A DNA stretch of 64,000 bases from Pedosphaera parvula Ellin514 (GTDB taxonomy: Bacteria > Verrucomicrobiota > Verrucomicrobiia > Limisphaerales > Pedosphaeraceae). The position numbers and the translations under genes are program-made. Positions 8,484 through 19,200 of the stretch are shown piece by piece. Positions within the stretch are counted from its first letter, which is position 1, and each line of letters begins with the position of its first letter. The notes below the pieces were generated by a model. That model was given only the letters and a program-made list of their open reading frames with translations, searched no databases and was not told the origin of the DNA. Where the stretch lies: positions 17,302 to 81,301 of the forward strand of contig NZ_ABOX02000028.1 of assembly GCF_000172555.1 (NCBI RefSeq). Reading direction: 5' to 3'.

Positions 8484-8849
8484 ATGATGGTCAAGTATCG
8501 TATATATTTTTACAATTCAGAAACCGGAGAAACGGTTTTGCCGAAAAACGCTGTCGAGAGCGACCTCTTGCGCTCCCAAACCTTGTTTTTAAGTCTAAAG
8601 CAGCCGGACAGCTTTATCGGTTTTGAAACCGGGAATAACACAGTGATTCAATTACTCCTTCAGAAAAATGCCATGTGGTGGCTGGAACTACTGGATACCA
8701 GCAAACCCAAAGCCATTGGAACTCAAATCAATATTCCAATGGCAGAACGTGCCATTGAACTGATATATTCTGGCGATGTGAATCTCATTCGGTTCAAAGC
8801 TGAATATCCGTTCTTGCAGTGGAAGGAAGTTAGCTCGGAGCGGTCGTAA
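8484..8849 (+). CDS. Small unknown protein, candidate third immunity gene
   Basis: This 121-residue protein starts at ATGATG (8484 or 8487). It shows a beta-rich N-terminus (VKYRIYFYNSETGE), then FIGFETGNNTVIQLLLQ, WWLELLD and a helix AERAIELIYSG. No family was named with confidence. Its size, low GC and position 52 bp after the Imm26 gene, same strand, suggest membership of the immunity array. The function is inferred from context only. Confidence 0.55.
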   Translation: MMVKYRIYFYNSETGETVLPKNAVESDLLRSQTLFLSLKQPDSFIGFETGNNTVIQLLLQKNAMWWLELLDTSKPKAIGTQINIPMAERAIELIYSGDVNLIRFKAEYPFLQWKEVSSERS

Positions 8850-8893
8850 TAATATTGCTTCGTAATTCTTAAGGTGTGCAGAAAGAGCATTGG

Positions 8894-9982
8894 CTAGGAC
8901 AATGTCTTAAGCACCGGAGGAATCAGGTCCATGGAAACTTTTTGGCCGAATGCAACACGGCCAATCTTCTCAGCCAGGACGAATTTGATTTCACCGCTGC
9001 TTACTTTCTTGTCGAGCATCATGGCGGCGAACAAACGTTTCATTTGACCGGCATTAAGCTTCACCTTTATCGGGAGACCAGATCGCTTAAATAATTTGCG
9101 GATGCGATCGACGTCTTCACGGGGCAGGCCGAGCACTTGGGCGGAGAGTTCGGCGGCGGCAACCTGACCGATGGAGATGGCTTCGCCGTGAAGATATTTG
9201 CCGTAACCTGAAATGGCTTCCAAACCGTGACCTATCGTGTGGCCGAAGTTCAGGATGGCGCGAAGCCCGCTTTCGGTTTCATCCTGCCCGACGACATCGG
9301 CCTTGATCTCACAACTGCGTGCGATGACGCTCGCGAGTGCGTTGATATCCCGCTTGAGGAGTTTGGGCATGTTCCGTTCCAAATCAGCGAACATCGGTGC
9401 GTCGTAAATAATGCCATACTTGATGACTTCAGCCAGACCGGAGCGGTATTCGCGAAGCGGCAGGGTATTTAGCGTATCCAAATCGCAGAGGACGAGGCGC
9501 GGCTGATAAAATGCGCCGACAAGATTCTTTCCAGCTTTCAGGTTCACCCCAACCTTGCCGCCAACGGAACTATCGACTTGAGACAGCAGAGTCGTTGGAA
9601 CCTGGACAAAAGCAATCCCGCGCAAATATGTGGCCGCGACGAAACCAGCGAGGTCGCCCACGACGCCACCACCCAGTGCAACGATGAAGGACTTGCGCTC
9701 CAGGCGATGCTTCGCAAGTTGATCATAACAGGATTGGACTGACTTAAGACTCTTGGACGACTCTCCTGCAGGGAAAGTAATCAGAACTGGATCAAAGCCT
9801 GCCTTTTTGAGTGAAGCCAGCGCGGTTTTGGCAAACTTGGGAGCGACGTTGCTGTCGGAGATAATGGCGCAACGCTGGCCAAGACCGAGCTTGGAGCATT
9901 CACTTCCTAGGCTCTTGAGCAAGTTGCGATCAATGAGAATATTATAACTGCGGTTGCCCAAGGGCACGTTGACACTTCGCAT
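8894..9982 (-). CDS. aroB: 3-dehydroquinate synthase
   Basis: This is the second step of the shikimate pathway, converting DAHP to 3-dehydroquinate with NAD+ and a divalent metal. The family motifs are all present: PAGESSKSL, the nucleotide-binding GGGVVGDLAGFVAATYLRG, PTTLLSQVDSSVGGK with the catalytic K, AGKNLVGAFYQP, EVIKYG, and metal ligands in NFGHTIGHGLE. The frame is open to 10018, but MRSVNVPLGNRSYNI at 9982 matches the usual N-terminus, so the shorter 362-residue start is chosen. It stands alone with no other shikimate genes, while trpG a few kb away uses the pathway's end product. Confidence 0.94.
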   Translation of the reverse strand: MRSVNVPLGNRSYNILIDRNLLKSLGSECSKLGLGQRCAIISDSNVAPKFAKTALASLKKAGFDPVLITFPAGESSKSLKSVQSCYDQLAKHRLERKSFIVALGGGVVGDLAGFVAATYLRGIAFVQVPTTLLSQVDSSVGGKVGVNLKAGKNLVGAFYQPRLVLCDLDTLNTLPLREYRSGLAEVIKYGIIYDAPMFADLERNMPKLLKRDINALASVIARSCEIKADVVGQDETESGLRAILNFGHTIGHGLEAISGYGKYLHGEAISIGQVAAAELSAQVLGLPREDVDRIRKLFKRSGLPIKVKLNAGQMKRLFAAMMLDKKVSSGEIKFVLAEKIGRVAFGQKVSMDLIPPVLKTLS

Positions 9983-10055
9983 GGAGCAACAATAGGGATT
10001 CCAGACTGAATCCCGCAAGCCTTAGGTTATTTGAATCCATTCGAGAAGTGCGGGT

Positions 10056-12491
10056 TTAATTTGTTTTGAAGATGGAATAAAAGCGTTGGGAATCTTTACC
10101 ACCGCTGGTGTCCACCCAGGAAGCACTTGAACCTGCGGCGGTGATCGTAGTGCCAAAGTCGTTCCAATTATCACTCAGCCTGGTTTTGTAGAGCACATGA
10201 TACGAACCACCCGACTGGCTCGGCCAGGTGAGTTTCACGCCATTGGCATTTACTTGAATTGAAATTCCAGTGACGTTGGTGCTCCCGGTGATGGTCACAG
10301 TATCATTCTCCGGCCAGCCGATGGTGTAGCCTGGGGAAGGAAAGTCATCAGTGATCGCCACGGTCACTGTTTCAGAACCGGACTGGCCCGCGCCAACAGG
10401 AATGACATCGAGAGTGGCCGAGGCTTGCCCGGCGGGAATGACGATAATGCCGGGAGTGTTGTTCGGCGAAACCTGAAAATCACTCTGGGCGGCAGTGCCG
10501 GCAAAGAAGTAATGGACGGCCAGGTCGGTGCTCGTATCTCCAACACGCGTAATAGTGAACGTGCCATGCGAGGAGTTTAGCCGTGAAGCAGTGGGCGTTG
10601 TCGCCATGATAGTAACGGTCGGATTGCCGGGCGGAGGTGGTGGCGGTCCGGTGCCAACGGTAACTGTCGAGAAAATTCCCTGGCTGGCGTTGTAATAGGT
10701 TCCGCTGCCACTGAGCTCCAGTTTCACTGCGCGAACCATGTAGGTGAAAGTACCGGATGGCACGGTGGCATCGGTGTAGGAGGTGTTGGTCACGGGCGAA
10801 TTGTTCACGCGGATGAATGGGCCGTTGGCATCTGCTGAACGATAGATGTTGTAGCCGATTACGGAATCGCCTGAGCCGTTCCAGGAAACATAGACTCCAC
10901 CCGGGTTTGCGCTCAGGTATAAATTGGACGGTGGCGCCACTACATGCATGCGCAAAGCGGGGTCGCCCATGAGTGCAATGTGAACGTAGCCCGCATACTC
11001 GTTTAAGTCATTTTGGTAGAGACCGTACTGGCCATTGTTTTGAGTCAGACGCGTGCTGTAGCCGATCGGTTGCCCTAAAGCCATGTGGTGGCAAAACCAA
11101 TGCGGACGACCACTCCAACCGCAGGCAAGACCGTAGGTTGGTGTCGCCAAAATGGAGCGCATCAAATCATCCTGCACATCCCAATCACCCAGCCAACTGC
11201 CGAAGATCAGCGTAAAGACCGCCTGTACATTGTTGCCTACAATATCGGTCGTGGTGCCGGTGTAATAATTCCCCTGGTTGCCGATGCCGTTGATGCTGCT
11301 CCATTCACCGGGGCCGCAGGCATAGGCCCAAAGGTAAGGGTTGGAGTTCAGCCATCGAATCCATGACCCTTCGTTCGGCAAGGAATCGATATTATTTGCT
11401 CCGAAGAAAGGAGCAAAGTTGCGCCAACCGCTGGCAGCGAAAGCTTCACCATCATAAAAGCCAAAGTAATCGCCCACCACTCCGCGCCGGGGCACATCGA
11501 TTTGTTTGAAGCGAAAGTTATGATCCTTATTCAGATAGTTGCGCAGCAGGTCGAGTTCGCTCGGGAACGAGGGTGGGCTGTTCCAGGTGTTTTGACCGGG
11601 CATGTTCGCCAAGTCTACGCGGCCGACCATGAGTCGAACGGTGCCCGGTATGGTGGATTGATCAAATTTGCCGTCGTACGGGACGTTATGGTTGCGCGAG
11701 TCACTGGCGTTCACATCGTAAACCCAATAATCCGTCCAGTTGCCGTCCATGTCGCCATAATAAACATCTGCCGGCCAGGCGCCCTGGTGATCAGGAGGAT
11801 GTCCGTCAGGGGAGATATCGCCGGAGTAGGGAACAGGCACATGACCAAAGAGGAAGACAGCCTTCACATTTTGTGGGTCGCCATTGTATTGGCCTTGAAT
11901 CCATGACTTCACACTTTGGACCGAATCGCCGCGACCAACGTCCTGGCGCACTACGGACCATCCATCACCAACGAGGTCTTGTTGCAAAAGGCTAAGTTCA
12001 TTTGCCAAGTCGGAGGCGTAAGTGTTATCAACCACGAGCAGCAGGGTGCCACGGGATTCAATCAATGGCGCATCGATGCCCGCATAATTGTAACCATAGC
12101 TGGTATAAGCCGAGGCCTGTTTTACGATTTGGTATTCGTAAGTGCCGCCGTCATTGACGTTGTAATCGGTGTAACTGGTGGAGTTGCCAGAGAGCGTGGT
12201 TCCGGAACCCCAATCTGTGGCATCAAGGGATTTGCGGTAGATAGTGTAGCTGTTGGGAATGCCGAGAGTATCCTGCGGCCATGTCAAAGTAATTTGAGGT
12301 GGCGATGACTGAACATACGCGCTGACGCGAACGGAGTATTCCCACGTGGCATCGACAGCCAAAGCGGTTCTCAGCCCAAGCGCCCAACAGAGCAACACGA
12401 TGACGCTGAGTTTCGTTTTAAAAGTCTTTACAAAAGCATTCAGGCGTATGTGCCAGCCTGCCTCGGACCGGGGGACCTTCCGATATATCAT
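10056..12491 (-). CDS. Secreted Fn3/Calx-beta protein with gingipain (C25)-like core, probably inactive
   Basis: This is an 811-residue exported protein. A long basic leader precedes a hydrophobic signal (VIVLLCWALGLRTALA, about 27-46). It continues with an Fn3-like domain (about 55-130), a caspase-like region similar in layout to peptidase C25 (LLLVVDNTY, VKAVFLFGHVPVP, ADVYYGDMDGNW, VGRVDL), a second Fn3 (about 530-620), a proline linker and a Calx-beta domain (about 640-735). The C-terminal end is 'SYHVLYKTRLSDNWNDF...RFYSI', common in secreted Verrucomicrobia proteins. Where active gingipains carry the His (GHG) and Cys motifs, this protein reads WAYACGPGEW and FTLIFGSWLGDWD, so the dyad seems altered. 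Peptidase activity is doubtful. Confidence 0.7.
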   Translation of the reverse strand: MIYRKVPRSEAGWHIRLNAFVKTFKTKLSVIVLLCWALGLRTALAVDATWEYSVRVSAYVQSSPPQITLTWPQDTLGIPNSYTIYRKSLDATDWGSGTTLSGNSTSYTDYNVNDGGTYEYQIVKQASAYTSYGYNYAGIDAPLIESRGTLLLVVDNTYASDLANELSLLQQDLVGDGWSVVRQDVGRGDSVQSVKSWIQGQYNGDPQNVKAVFLFGHVPVPYSGDISPDGHPPDHQGAWPADVYYGDMDGNWTDYWVYDVNASDSRNHNVPYDGKFDQSTIPGTVRLMVGRVDLANMPGQNTWNSPPSFPSELDLLRNYLNKDHNFRFKQIDVPRRGVVGDYFGFYDGEAFAASGWRNFAPFFGANNIDSLPNEGSWIRWLNSNPYLWAYACGPGEWSSINGIGNQGNYYTGTTTDIVGNNVQAVFTLIFGSWLGDWDVQDDLMRSILATPTYGLACGWSGRPHWFCHHMALGQPIGYSTRLTQNNGQYGLYQNDLNEYAGYVHIALMGDPALRMHVVAPPSNLYLSANPGGVYVSWNGSGDSVIGYNIYRSADANGPFIRVNNSPVTNTSYTDATVPSGTFTYMVRAVKLELSGSGTYYNASQGIFSTVTVGTGPPPPPPGNPTVTIMATTPTASRLNSSHGTFTITRVGDTSTDLAVHYFFAGTAAQSDFQVSPNNTPGIIVIPAGQASATLDVIPVGAGQSGSETVTVAITDDFPSPGYTIGWPENDTVTITGSTNVTGISIQVNANGVKLTWPSQSGGSYHVLYKTRLSDNWNDFGTTITAAGSSASWVDTSGGKDSQRFYSIFKTN

Positions 12492-12731
12492 ACGGGTTTC
12501 CTTTATACTTCTGCATGGGCGCTAAGGTGGTCGAGAGAGCTCGATCCTGCAATTGGGGTCTAAACCTGAAAAGGCCGGGTAATTTGACTGAGTTTGAAAG
12601 GTGGTTTCCACCACCATGGCAGATCAGGTGCCAAGGTGGAAATGGTGCAGTCGGGCCAATGCGGATATTCAGGATGATCCCTGATTGCGCTTGAAAGATC
12701 GCCCTGTTTCGCATTCAAGTATTAGCGAATC
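12492..12731. other. Divergent promoter region
   Basis: There are 240 bp between the divergent gingipain-like and EEP genes. No clear promoter boxes or operators were recognised. Confidence 0.4.
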
Positions 12732-13583
12732 ATGAAATACCTTTGTTGTTTGCTGATCTTGATTTCGCTTCAGTCGCCTGCGTGTCTGCGAGCAGAAAGT
12801 TCAAATACTCTTTGCGTGATGAGTTTCAACCTGCGGTATGCTGACCTGAAGAAACCGCATGCGTGGCCGGATCGCAGGCCGGCGATGCAGGAGTGCATCA
12901 AGAGCGTTTCGCCGGACGTCATGGGGACACAGGAGGGGTTGTATGGACAGATCAAGGATATAGCCAGCGATCTGCCGGATTATGATTGGATCGGGCTGGG
13001 GCGAAATGGTGGCAGCCGGAGTGAATTCATGGCGGTATTTTATCGCAAGTCGCGGTTGGAACCGATGGAATACGATCATTTCTGGCTCTCCGACACACCG
13101 GACGTGATCGGCTCATCGACGTGGGGCAACAAGAACCGGCGCATGGTCACGTGGGTGCGTTTCAAGGACCGCCAGACGGGCAAGGAATTTTATTTCTTCA
13201 ACACCCATTTCGATCACGAAGTTCAGAAGGCGCGAGAGAAGAGTGCGGAATTGGTGCGTCAACGCATCGAGGGATTGAAGACTGAGTTGCCAGTGATCCT
13301 GGGCGGTGATTTTAATGGGGGTGCAGGGACGAATGCAGCGTATAAGATTTTGATGGAGGGAGATTTTCTGAAGGATACCTGGGTCACTGCGCCGCAACAT
13401 CGGGGAAACGTGGTCGGAACTTTCCATGGGTATCACAAGGCGGTGCCGAATGGACCGCGCATTGATTGGATTTTGACGCGTGGGCCGGTGACGGCGGAAG
13501 CAGCGGAAGTTATTACATTTTCCAAGAGTGGCGAAATGCCGAGTGATCATTTTCCGATTGCGACATGGCTGGAATTTAGATGA
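12732..13583 (+). CDS. Secreted endonuclease/exonuclease/phosphatase-family hydrolase
   Basis: This 283-residue protein has a signal peptide (residues 1-21, ending CLRAES) and the complete EEP fold signature. It shows SFNLRYA, the metal-binding Glu in GTQEG, FNTHFDH, GGDFNG, RIDWIL and the terminal SDHFPI. The family includes secreted phosphodiesterases, sphingomyelinase-like enzymes and sugar- or nucleotide-acting phosphatases. The substrate cannot be set from the sequence. It stands alone between two minus-strand genes. Confidence 0.88.
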   Translation: MKYLCCLLILISLQSPACLRAESSNTLCVMSFNLRYADLKKPHAWPDRRPAMQECIKSVSPDVMGTQEGLYGQIKDIASDLPDYDWIGLGRNGGSRSEFMAVFYRKSRLEPMEYDHFWLSDTPDVIGSSTWGNKNRRMVTWVRFKDRQTGKEFYFFNTHFDHEVQKAREKSAELVRQRIEGLKTELPVILGGDFNGGAGTNAAYKILMEGDFLKDTWVTAPQHRGNVVGTFHGYHKAVPNGPRIDWILTRGPVTAEAAEVITFSKSGEMPSDHFPIATWLEFR

Positions 13584-13920
13584 GAGTTGAGAGTAGGTTG
13601 AGTAGCCTCTCTCATAATGAATACTTCAAGGCTTTTGGAATAGTGTTACGTTGAGTGTGGATGGGGGTGATGTTTATGGCGGACAGGCGGATAAGAAGTT
13701 TTGAAGGACGACGCGGGACGCAGATGGCAGGTGCACACATGTTGAGGGGAACGAAAGGGCGCACGCATGCTGCGCTGGTATCGAGCAGCGGAACGGGAGA
13801 AATTCATGTGGTGATGCCCGATGAAAATGAGGGACAGCGTCCACTCCGCCGGAGGCGTGAGAAGAGGGTGTGTTAGTGGAAAATCCCTTTCAAATGCAGA
13901 GGGACTCGGATAAGCGCAGA
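13584..13920. other. Convergent intergenic region
   Basis: The region lies between the EEP gene and the aldo/keto reductase gene, which converge. It has no convincing gene and no clean hairpin-U terminator. A 73-codon plus-strand frame at 13655-13876 has arginine-rich, non-family content and was not accepted. Confidence 0.5.
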
Positions 13921-14916
13921 TTATGAAAAGCCGAGGACGGGGTGGGGGACGTAGGATTCTTCAAGGGCTTTGATTTCTTCGAGGGTGAGTTTCAATTTCA
14001 AGGCGGCAAGGGCGTCATCAAGGTGATGCGGTTTGGAAGCGCCGATGATGGGGGCGGTGACTGCTGCTTTGTGCAGGAGCCAGGCGAGGGCAACTTGAGC
14101 GGGCGGGACGCTTTTGGCTTTGGCAACCTGACCAACGCGTTCGACAACACGGCGATCGGCTTCCTGGGTTTTGCTGTAGAGGAATTTTCCGAATTCATCC
14201 GTCCCGGCGCGGGCCGTGGAGGGTTCGTCTTCCCATGGACGGGCGAGTCGACCGCGTGCGAGCGGGCTCCAGGGAATCACGCCGATGCCTTCGGACTGGC
14301 ACAAGGGAATCATCTCACGTTCTTCTTCGCGATAGAGCAGGTTGTAATGATTCTGCATGGAAACGAAGCGTGTCCAACCGTTTTGATCGGCGAGATGCAA
14401 GGCTTTGCAGAATTGCCAGGAATACATGGAGGAAGCGCCGATGTAACGGGCCTTGCCGGATTTGACGACGTCGTGCAGCGCTTCGAGGGTTTCTTCGATG
14501 GGTGTTTCGTAATCCCAGCGATGAATCTGGTAGAGATCGACGTAGTCCATGCCGAGTCGTTGCAGGCTGGCATCGATGGCGGTCATGATGGCCTTGCGAG
14601 AAAGTCCACCGGTGTTTGGCTTTTTGCGCCAGGGATAAAAGACTTTCGTGGCGAGAACAATTTCGTCGCGTTTGGCAAAATCGCGGAGAGCGCGACCGAC
14701 GATTTCTTCGCTGGTGCCATCGGAGTAGCTATTGGCGGTGTCGAAGAAATTGATGCCGACATCGAGTGCTCGTTGAATGAAAGGACGGCTTTGCTCCTCG
14801 TTGAGCGTCCAAGGATGACTGCCGCGTTCCGGCACCCCGTAGGTCATGCAGCCGAGGCACAGGCGGGAGACTTTTAAGCCGGTTTTGCCAAAATTTACGT
14901 AATCCATAATTCCCAT
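13921..14916 (-). CDS. Aldo/keto reductase
   Basis: This 331-residue NADPH-dependent aldo/keto reductase of the YajO/AKR11-13-like type has a TIM-barrel pattern. It shows VSRLCLGCMTYG at the N-terminus, the catalytic Asp and Tyr in FFDTANSYSDG, the Lys in LATKVFYP and the His in YQIHRWD. The cofactor-binding end is IIGASKPHHLDDAL. The start may be the second methionine (MDYVNFGKTGLKV, 14907). It is a single gene with a cytoplasmic redox role; the carbonyl substrate is unknown. Confidence 0.9.
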   Translation of the reverse strand: MGIMDYVNFGKTGLKVSRLCLGCMTYGVPERGSHPWTLNEEQSRPFIQRALDVGINFFDTANSYSDGTSEEIVGRALRDFAKRDEIVLATKVFYPWRKKPNTGGLSRKAIMTAIDASLQRLGMDYVDLYQIHRWDYETPIEETLEALHDVVKSGKARYIGASSMYSWQFCKALHLADQNGWTRFVSMQNHYNLLYREEEREMIPLCQSEGIGVIPWSPLARGRLARPWEDEPSTARAGTDEFGKFLYSKTQEADRRVVERVGQVAKAKSVPPAQVALAWLLHKAAVTAPIIGASKPHHLDDALAALKLKLTLEEIKALEESYVPHPVLGFS

Positions 14917-15079
14917 CTCGTTGTTGAATGTAGTTTAAATGAAGTGGGATGGTTGTGCGAGTATTGAGATTATCGGATGCGACTTTAGAGGATGAAGTTG
15001 AGAGGGGAAGAATTAGAAGCGCAGGGACCAGTTTCTCCAGACTATTACAGACTATAATTCGTTAGTAATAGTGACCTTG

Positions 15080-16018
15080 TCAGTGGCCAGAAGGAGGACG
15101 GAGACGTCTTTGGGCAGCGCGGATTAAACCCACTGCTTCAGGATGATCCTGTTGTTCAGCCAGGGCAACGGCGTCATATCTTCCGAATTCCCTTTCGGGA
15201 TCTGGATCATCTGTCGCTGTGGCAAAAGGGTCGGCGCCGGCAGCAAGCAAAAGTTTTATATTTTCCAAATGACCATTATAAGCTGCATAGATGAGGGCGG
15301 TGTGGCCGTGCGTCCCCCGTGTGTTCACATTTGCCCCTTTATCCAGGAGCATTTTCAAAATCTGAGGATAGGGACGTTTGGCAACCTCCATTAAGGCCGT
15401 GGTGCCGGCATTATTCTTTTTGTCCACCTTAGCCCCTTTGGCCATTAACAGTTTCACGACTTCAGCGTGTCCTTCCCGGGCAGCAGCCATGAGAGGATTA
15501 TAAAATTCCCCACCGCTGTCCGCAGAACCAAAAAGGTCCACATCCCCACCTCGTGAGAGTAAAAACGCAGCGACTTCGAGCTTTCCGTTTTGACAGGCAT
15601 AGACGAGAGGAGTCATACCATTTTTAGCTCTTCCATCCACTTTAGCGCCGTGGTCCAGGAGGGTTTGGATGACCTGGAGATTTCCGCCATGGACGGCAAA
15701 GGCGAGAGTTGTTGAGCCTTCGTCACTAGAACTCCGCCCGTTGGCGTTGGCACCTTTCGCAAGGAGCGCTTTCGTAATCTCCAGATTGCCGATTTTGGCC
15801 GCGAATATGAGGGGTGTCCAACCTTCTACATTGCGAGCATCGACGTGCGCACCATGATTTAACGCTTCAGTCAGCGGATTTATTTCGCCATGTTCAGCGG
15901 CGGAAAGGAGCGTTGCGTCCCAATCTTCGGCCGACAGGTTCACAACCGCGATCCCGCCCCAAAGGAAACTAAAGAGGACGGTTTGCCAAAATGTTACGAT
16001 TGCGCTCCTAAAAATCAT
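15080..16018 (-). CDS. Exported ankyrin-repeat protein
   Basis: This 312-residue protein has a signal peptide (WQTVLFSFLWGGIAVVNLSA) followed by seven or so ankyrin repeats, of the form 'GWTPLIFAAKIGNLEITKALLAKGANANG', across about residues 35-290. Ankyrin arrays bind protein partners; an exported one acts in the periplasm or outside. The gene is divergent from the CsgG-like gene, sharing a 188-bp promoter region. The partner is unknown. Confidence 0.88.
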   Translation of the reverse strand: MIFRSAIVTFWQTVLFSFLWGGIAVVNLSAEDWDATLLSAAEHGEINPLTEALNHGAHVDARNVEGWTPLIFAAKIGNLEITKALLAKGANANGRSSSDEGSTTLAFAVHGGNLQVIQTLLDHGAKVDGRAKNGMTPLVYACQNGKLEVAAFLLSRGGDVDLFGSADSGGEFYNPLMAAAREGHAEVVKLLMAKGAKVDKKNNAGTTALMEVAKRPYPQILKMLLDKGANVNTRGTHGHTALIYAAYNGHLENIKLLLAAGADPFATATDDPDPEREFGRYDAVALAEQQDHPEAVGLIRAAQRRLRPPSGH

Positions 16019-16206
16019 GTTCTGTTTCCAAGTTCATTCATCCGGCTTCCAGCCATGTTAGCAATAATGCGACCAACCATAACCCGTTTGCAGGAAGTGC
16101 CTCGTGACTGGCAAAAGGTCGTGCCAATGAAACCGTTGGCCGACGATTTGCTCCAGATGACAAGCAAGGATGGGAGCATGGCAACTGTCCAAATGCTAAA
16201 CAGATT
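16019..16206. promoter_or_regulatory. Shared divergent promoter region of ankyrin and CsgG-like genes
   Basis: A region of 188 bp lies between divergent starts at 16018 and 16207. Both promoters must lie here. No exact -35/-10 pair was convincing. Confidence 0.4.
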
Positions 16207-19200
16207 ATGTCCAGTTTTAATTGTTTTAAACCCGGGAGGCGCAGTTGCAGCCACGGTATTCTTCCAATGTTGTTCCTCCTGCTAACGATGCTCGGAGGAT
16301 TTACCGTCTGGGTGACTGATAGTTCAGCTGCGGCGGAGCGGGGCGTCAAATCCCATGCTGTACGACTCGGGATTGGCAGGTTCAATTTGGGAGTGGAGCC
16401 GAATGCTGAGCAATCGAGCGCACTTTTAGCCGATCTGCTGACTGCCCGGTTGTCCGAAGTAAAGGAGGTGGAGCTGGTAGAGAGACAGGCCATGGATCGG
16501 ATTGTAAAGGAAATGTCATTGTCGCTTTCCCAACCAATGAAAGCGAGCGAGGCCGTCCAGGTTGGAAAACTAGCTGGTGCAGAGTGGCTGTTGACTGGAT
16601 CCCGTCAGAAGTCGGGTGGCATCGACTCGCTCGTAATAAAAATATTGGACGCACAGACCGGGCAAATTCGTGATCTGGCACTGATTCCTGTTCAGAACAA
16701 TGACGTGAATCAGACCGGCGACCGCATCGTAGATTTTGTGAAAAATTCCACCAGGATTTATTCACATCATGAACAACGTATCGTGTTTGGAATCGGCAAC
16801 TTCGAAAATTTGAGTGTCGATGATCGGTTCGGCAGTTTTGGCAATGCACTTCGGACGAGTCTTGAGAGCTCTCATCAAGGAACACGGGTTTCCATTGTTG
16901 AACGTTCACAGATGGATGCATTGTATAGTGAGCTGCGTTTAAACCTCGCGGGATTGACAGAAAATAATGGCTCCACTCCCACGATTCGTCCGGCTTTTGT
17001 GCTGGTTGATGGGATTTATCGAACGTTTCAGGATACTCAATTCAAGATAAGTCTGGTGCTAAGGGTGCAAAGGATCGGAGGCATTGTGAAAACATTCAGT
17101 TTCAAGGAAATCCCTGGGGCCGAGCTGGATGTCAAAATCGCCAAGGCCATTGATTCTGTCATCGAAAATACTGACGGCACGCACCCCCCCACCTTAAAAC
17201 AAAAGGAGTCTCAGGAGCATTTCGAAAGGGGCAAAGCGCTTTCCAGTTTGAGAACTTTGGTTGATGGTTATTCTTTCATTGGAGGGTATTTGATTAGTGA
17301 AAATAAGGAAAAGCGCCGGGAGAACATCGAAGCTGCCGTGCAGGAATTCCAGGCGGCTCTGCTCCTGCAACCCGAGTGGGACGAAGCCAAGATGTACCTG
17401 GCTTTTTGCTTGTGCTCGCCGGACATAGATAGACCCGAACAGGCAAGAGATTATTATCAGGAGGTTATGTCCACCGGTTCGGACGCAAAGATGCGGGAGT
17501 TGGCACGCACACTTTTCATACGATCTTACTTACAGCGGGATGACCGGAAGGCAATCCAATTGCTTTCCGCCGAGGCGGAAAGTACCACGAATGCGGACCG
17601 TCGGCTAAGGGTTTTCCGAATGATGGAGGAACCTGCAACGCAGCTTTTTCAAGCTGGAAAGATGTCAGCGGAGGAAAGGGTCGAGTATGCAAAGAAAATG
17701 GCGTTTGCGGCCTGTGAAAGAGATTTGGCATTTGCCGGGACAGTCAAGGAGAAGGATATGGACTGTTATCACATCGTCGACGGGTTTTTCAGCGAAGTCT
17801 GTTTGTTTTTACCGCGCGATAATGCACACAAGTACATCGAACAAATTTCTGATGTGATGGTGAAAGAGTTTCCAAGCATGGAGGTTTATATTCTTGGCTG
17901 TGCGTTCGTGCACGTTCCAATTGAGTCGGGACGCCATCCCAACCGACTTCGTGAGTTGTTGGCCGTTCTGGCTGGAAGTCCCGAAATAGTCAAAGCTCAA
18001 AGCCGAAGGAATCATGATTTGTTTTTACGCATTGTGGAACGGTCCATGTCCGGGAAGCTTTATGACCTGGCTGAGAAAGCTGGAACGATTGTTACGATGT
18101 TCCACGATCAAGACATGGGATGGGCGGGAAAAGAATTTCAAATTTGCATGGCTTACTGCGATCGCGAGCAGGGACGCTGGCGCGAAGCCCTGGCTGCGTT
18201 TGAATCCATGGGTAAATTGGAGATGTTGATTGGTCCTGAAGGCCCGTGGGGGAAGGAAAGAACCGAATTTAGCGCGGAAAAGGCAGCGGAGGAATGTCGT
18301 CAACATCTGGGTATTGCCGGACATTTACCAGCGGATTCTGAGGACCAGGCGAAGCGTGCACCCGGGAAGTTTTCCCTTGGAAAGTCCCTGGCGACACTCG
18401 GGCAGAATTTTTTGATTGCGTGCGACGGGAACCGCATCTGGATGGCGGACGGTTGTTTGCTATTTGAATATGATAAAAGCGAGGAAACGTATCGAGAAAT
18501 AAAGCTGCCAGATGGTATAGAGCACGAAATTACCTGCATTTGTGTGGATAAGGAGCAGGTTTGGTTAGGCACTGCCGGAAATGGCATCCTGGAATTGAAC
18601 AAACATACGGCACAAATTAAAGTTTATCGCGACGGGCTGTTTCTTCCGAATATTAGTTCTTTATTTCTAAGTGGAAACCGACTCTGGATCGGCTATGGCA
18701 AGCGGAGCGAAGGAGGAGTTGGTTACATGGATCTCCCGAGCAAACAAGTGCATGGACTTGGTGTCGAACTGAACGAGAAAAGCCTGCAAACCGTCACCAG
18801 TGGACTTTCTCGACACTTTGTAGGCAACCCAGAGCATGGTCCGCCAAAGGAAAGAATCGCGAGTTTTTCTCAAATCATCCCGGACGAACTTTGGGTTTTG
18901 GTTCGAGGGGTTGGTCTGAAGCGCTATTATGTAAGCAAAGATGAATGGAGGCTCAGTGTTGATGAATGGAATTCGTTGAATAGCACGATAAAGATTGATC
19001 GATCCACCTTTCGAGCCGTGGTCGCCACCCCGAATGCATTCGTGATGGCCAGTGACAGTTATGCTGGTGGGATCGATATTTACGATCGGGAAAAGCAACA
19101 ACACCTTGTGGTTCCACTTCTAAAATGCCTGCGGGAGGAAAATGGCTATCGATTCAAGGGAGTAAAAGCATTGGCACTTGATGGAGGCCGCGTTTGGGCC

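Noticed and set aside
13655..13876. 73-codon plus-strand frame between EEP and AKR genes
   Set aside because: It is arginine-rich with no family features, and the position between convergent genes favours a chance frame.
13942..14877. 311-codon frame antisense to the aldo/keto reductase
   Set aside because: The opposite strand encodes a full AKR with all catalytic residues. The antisense frame is a product of codon bias.
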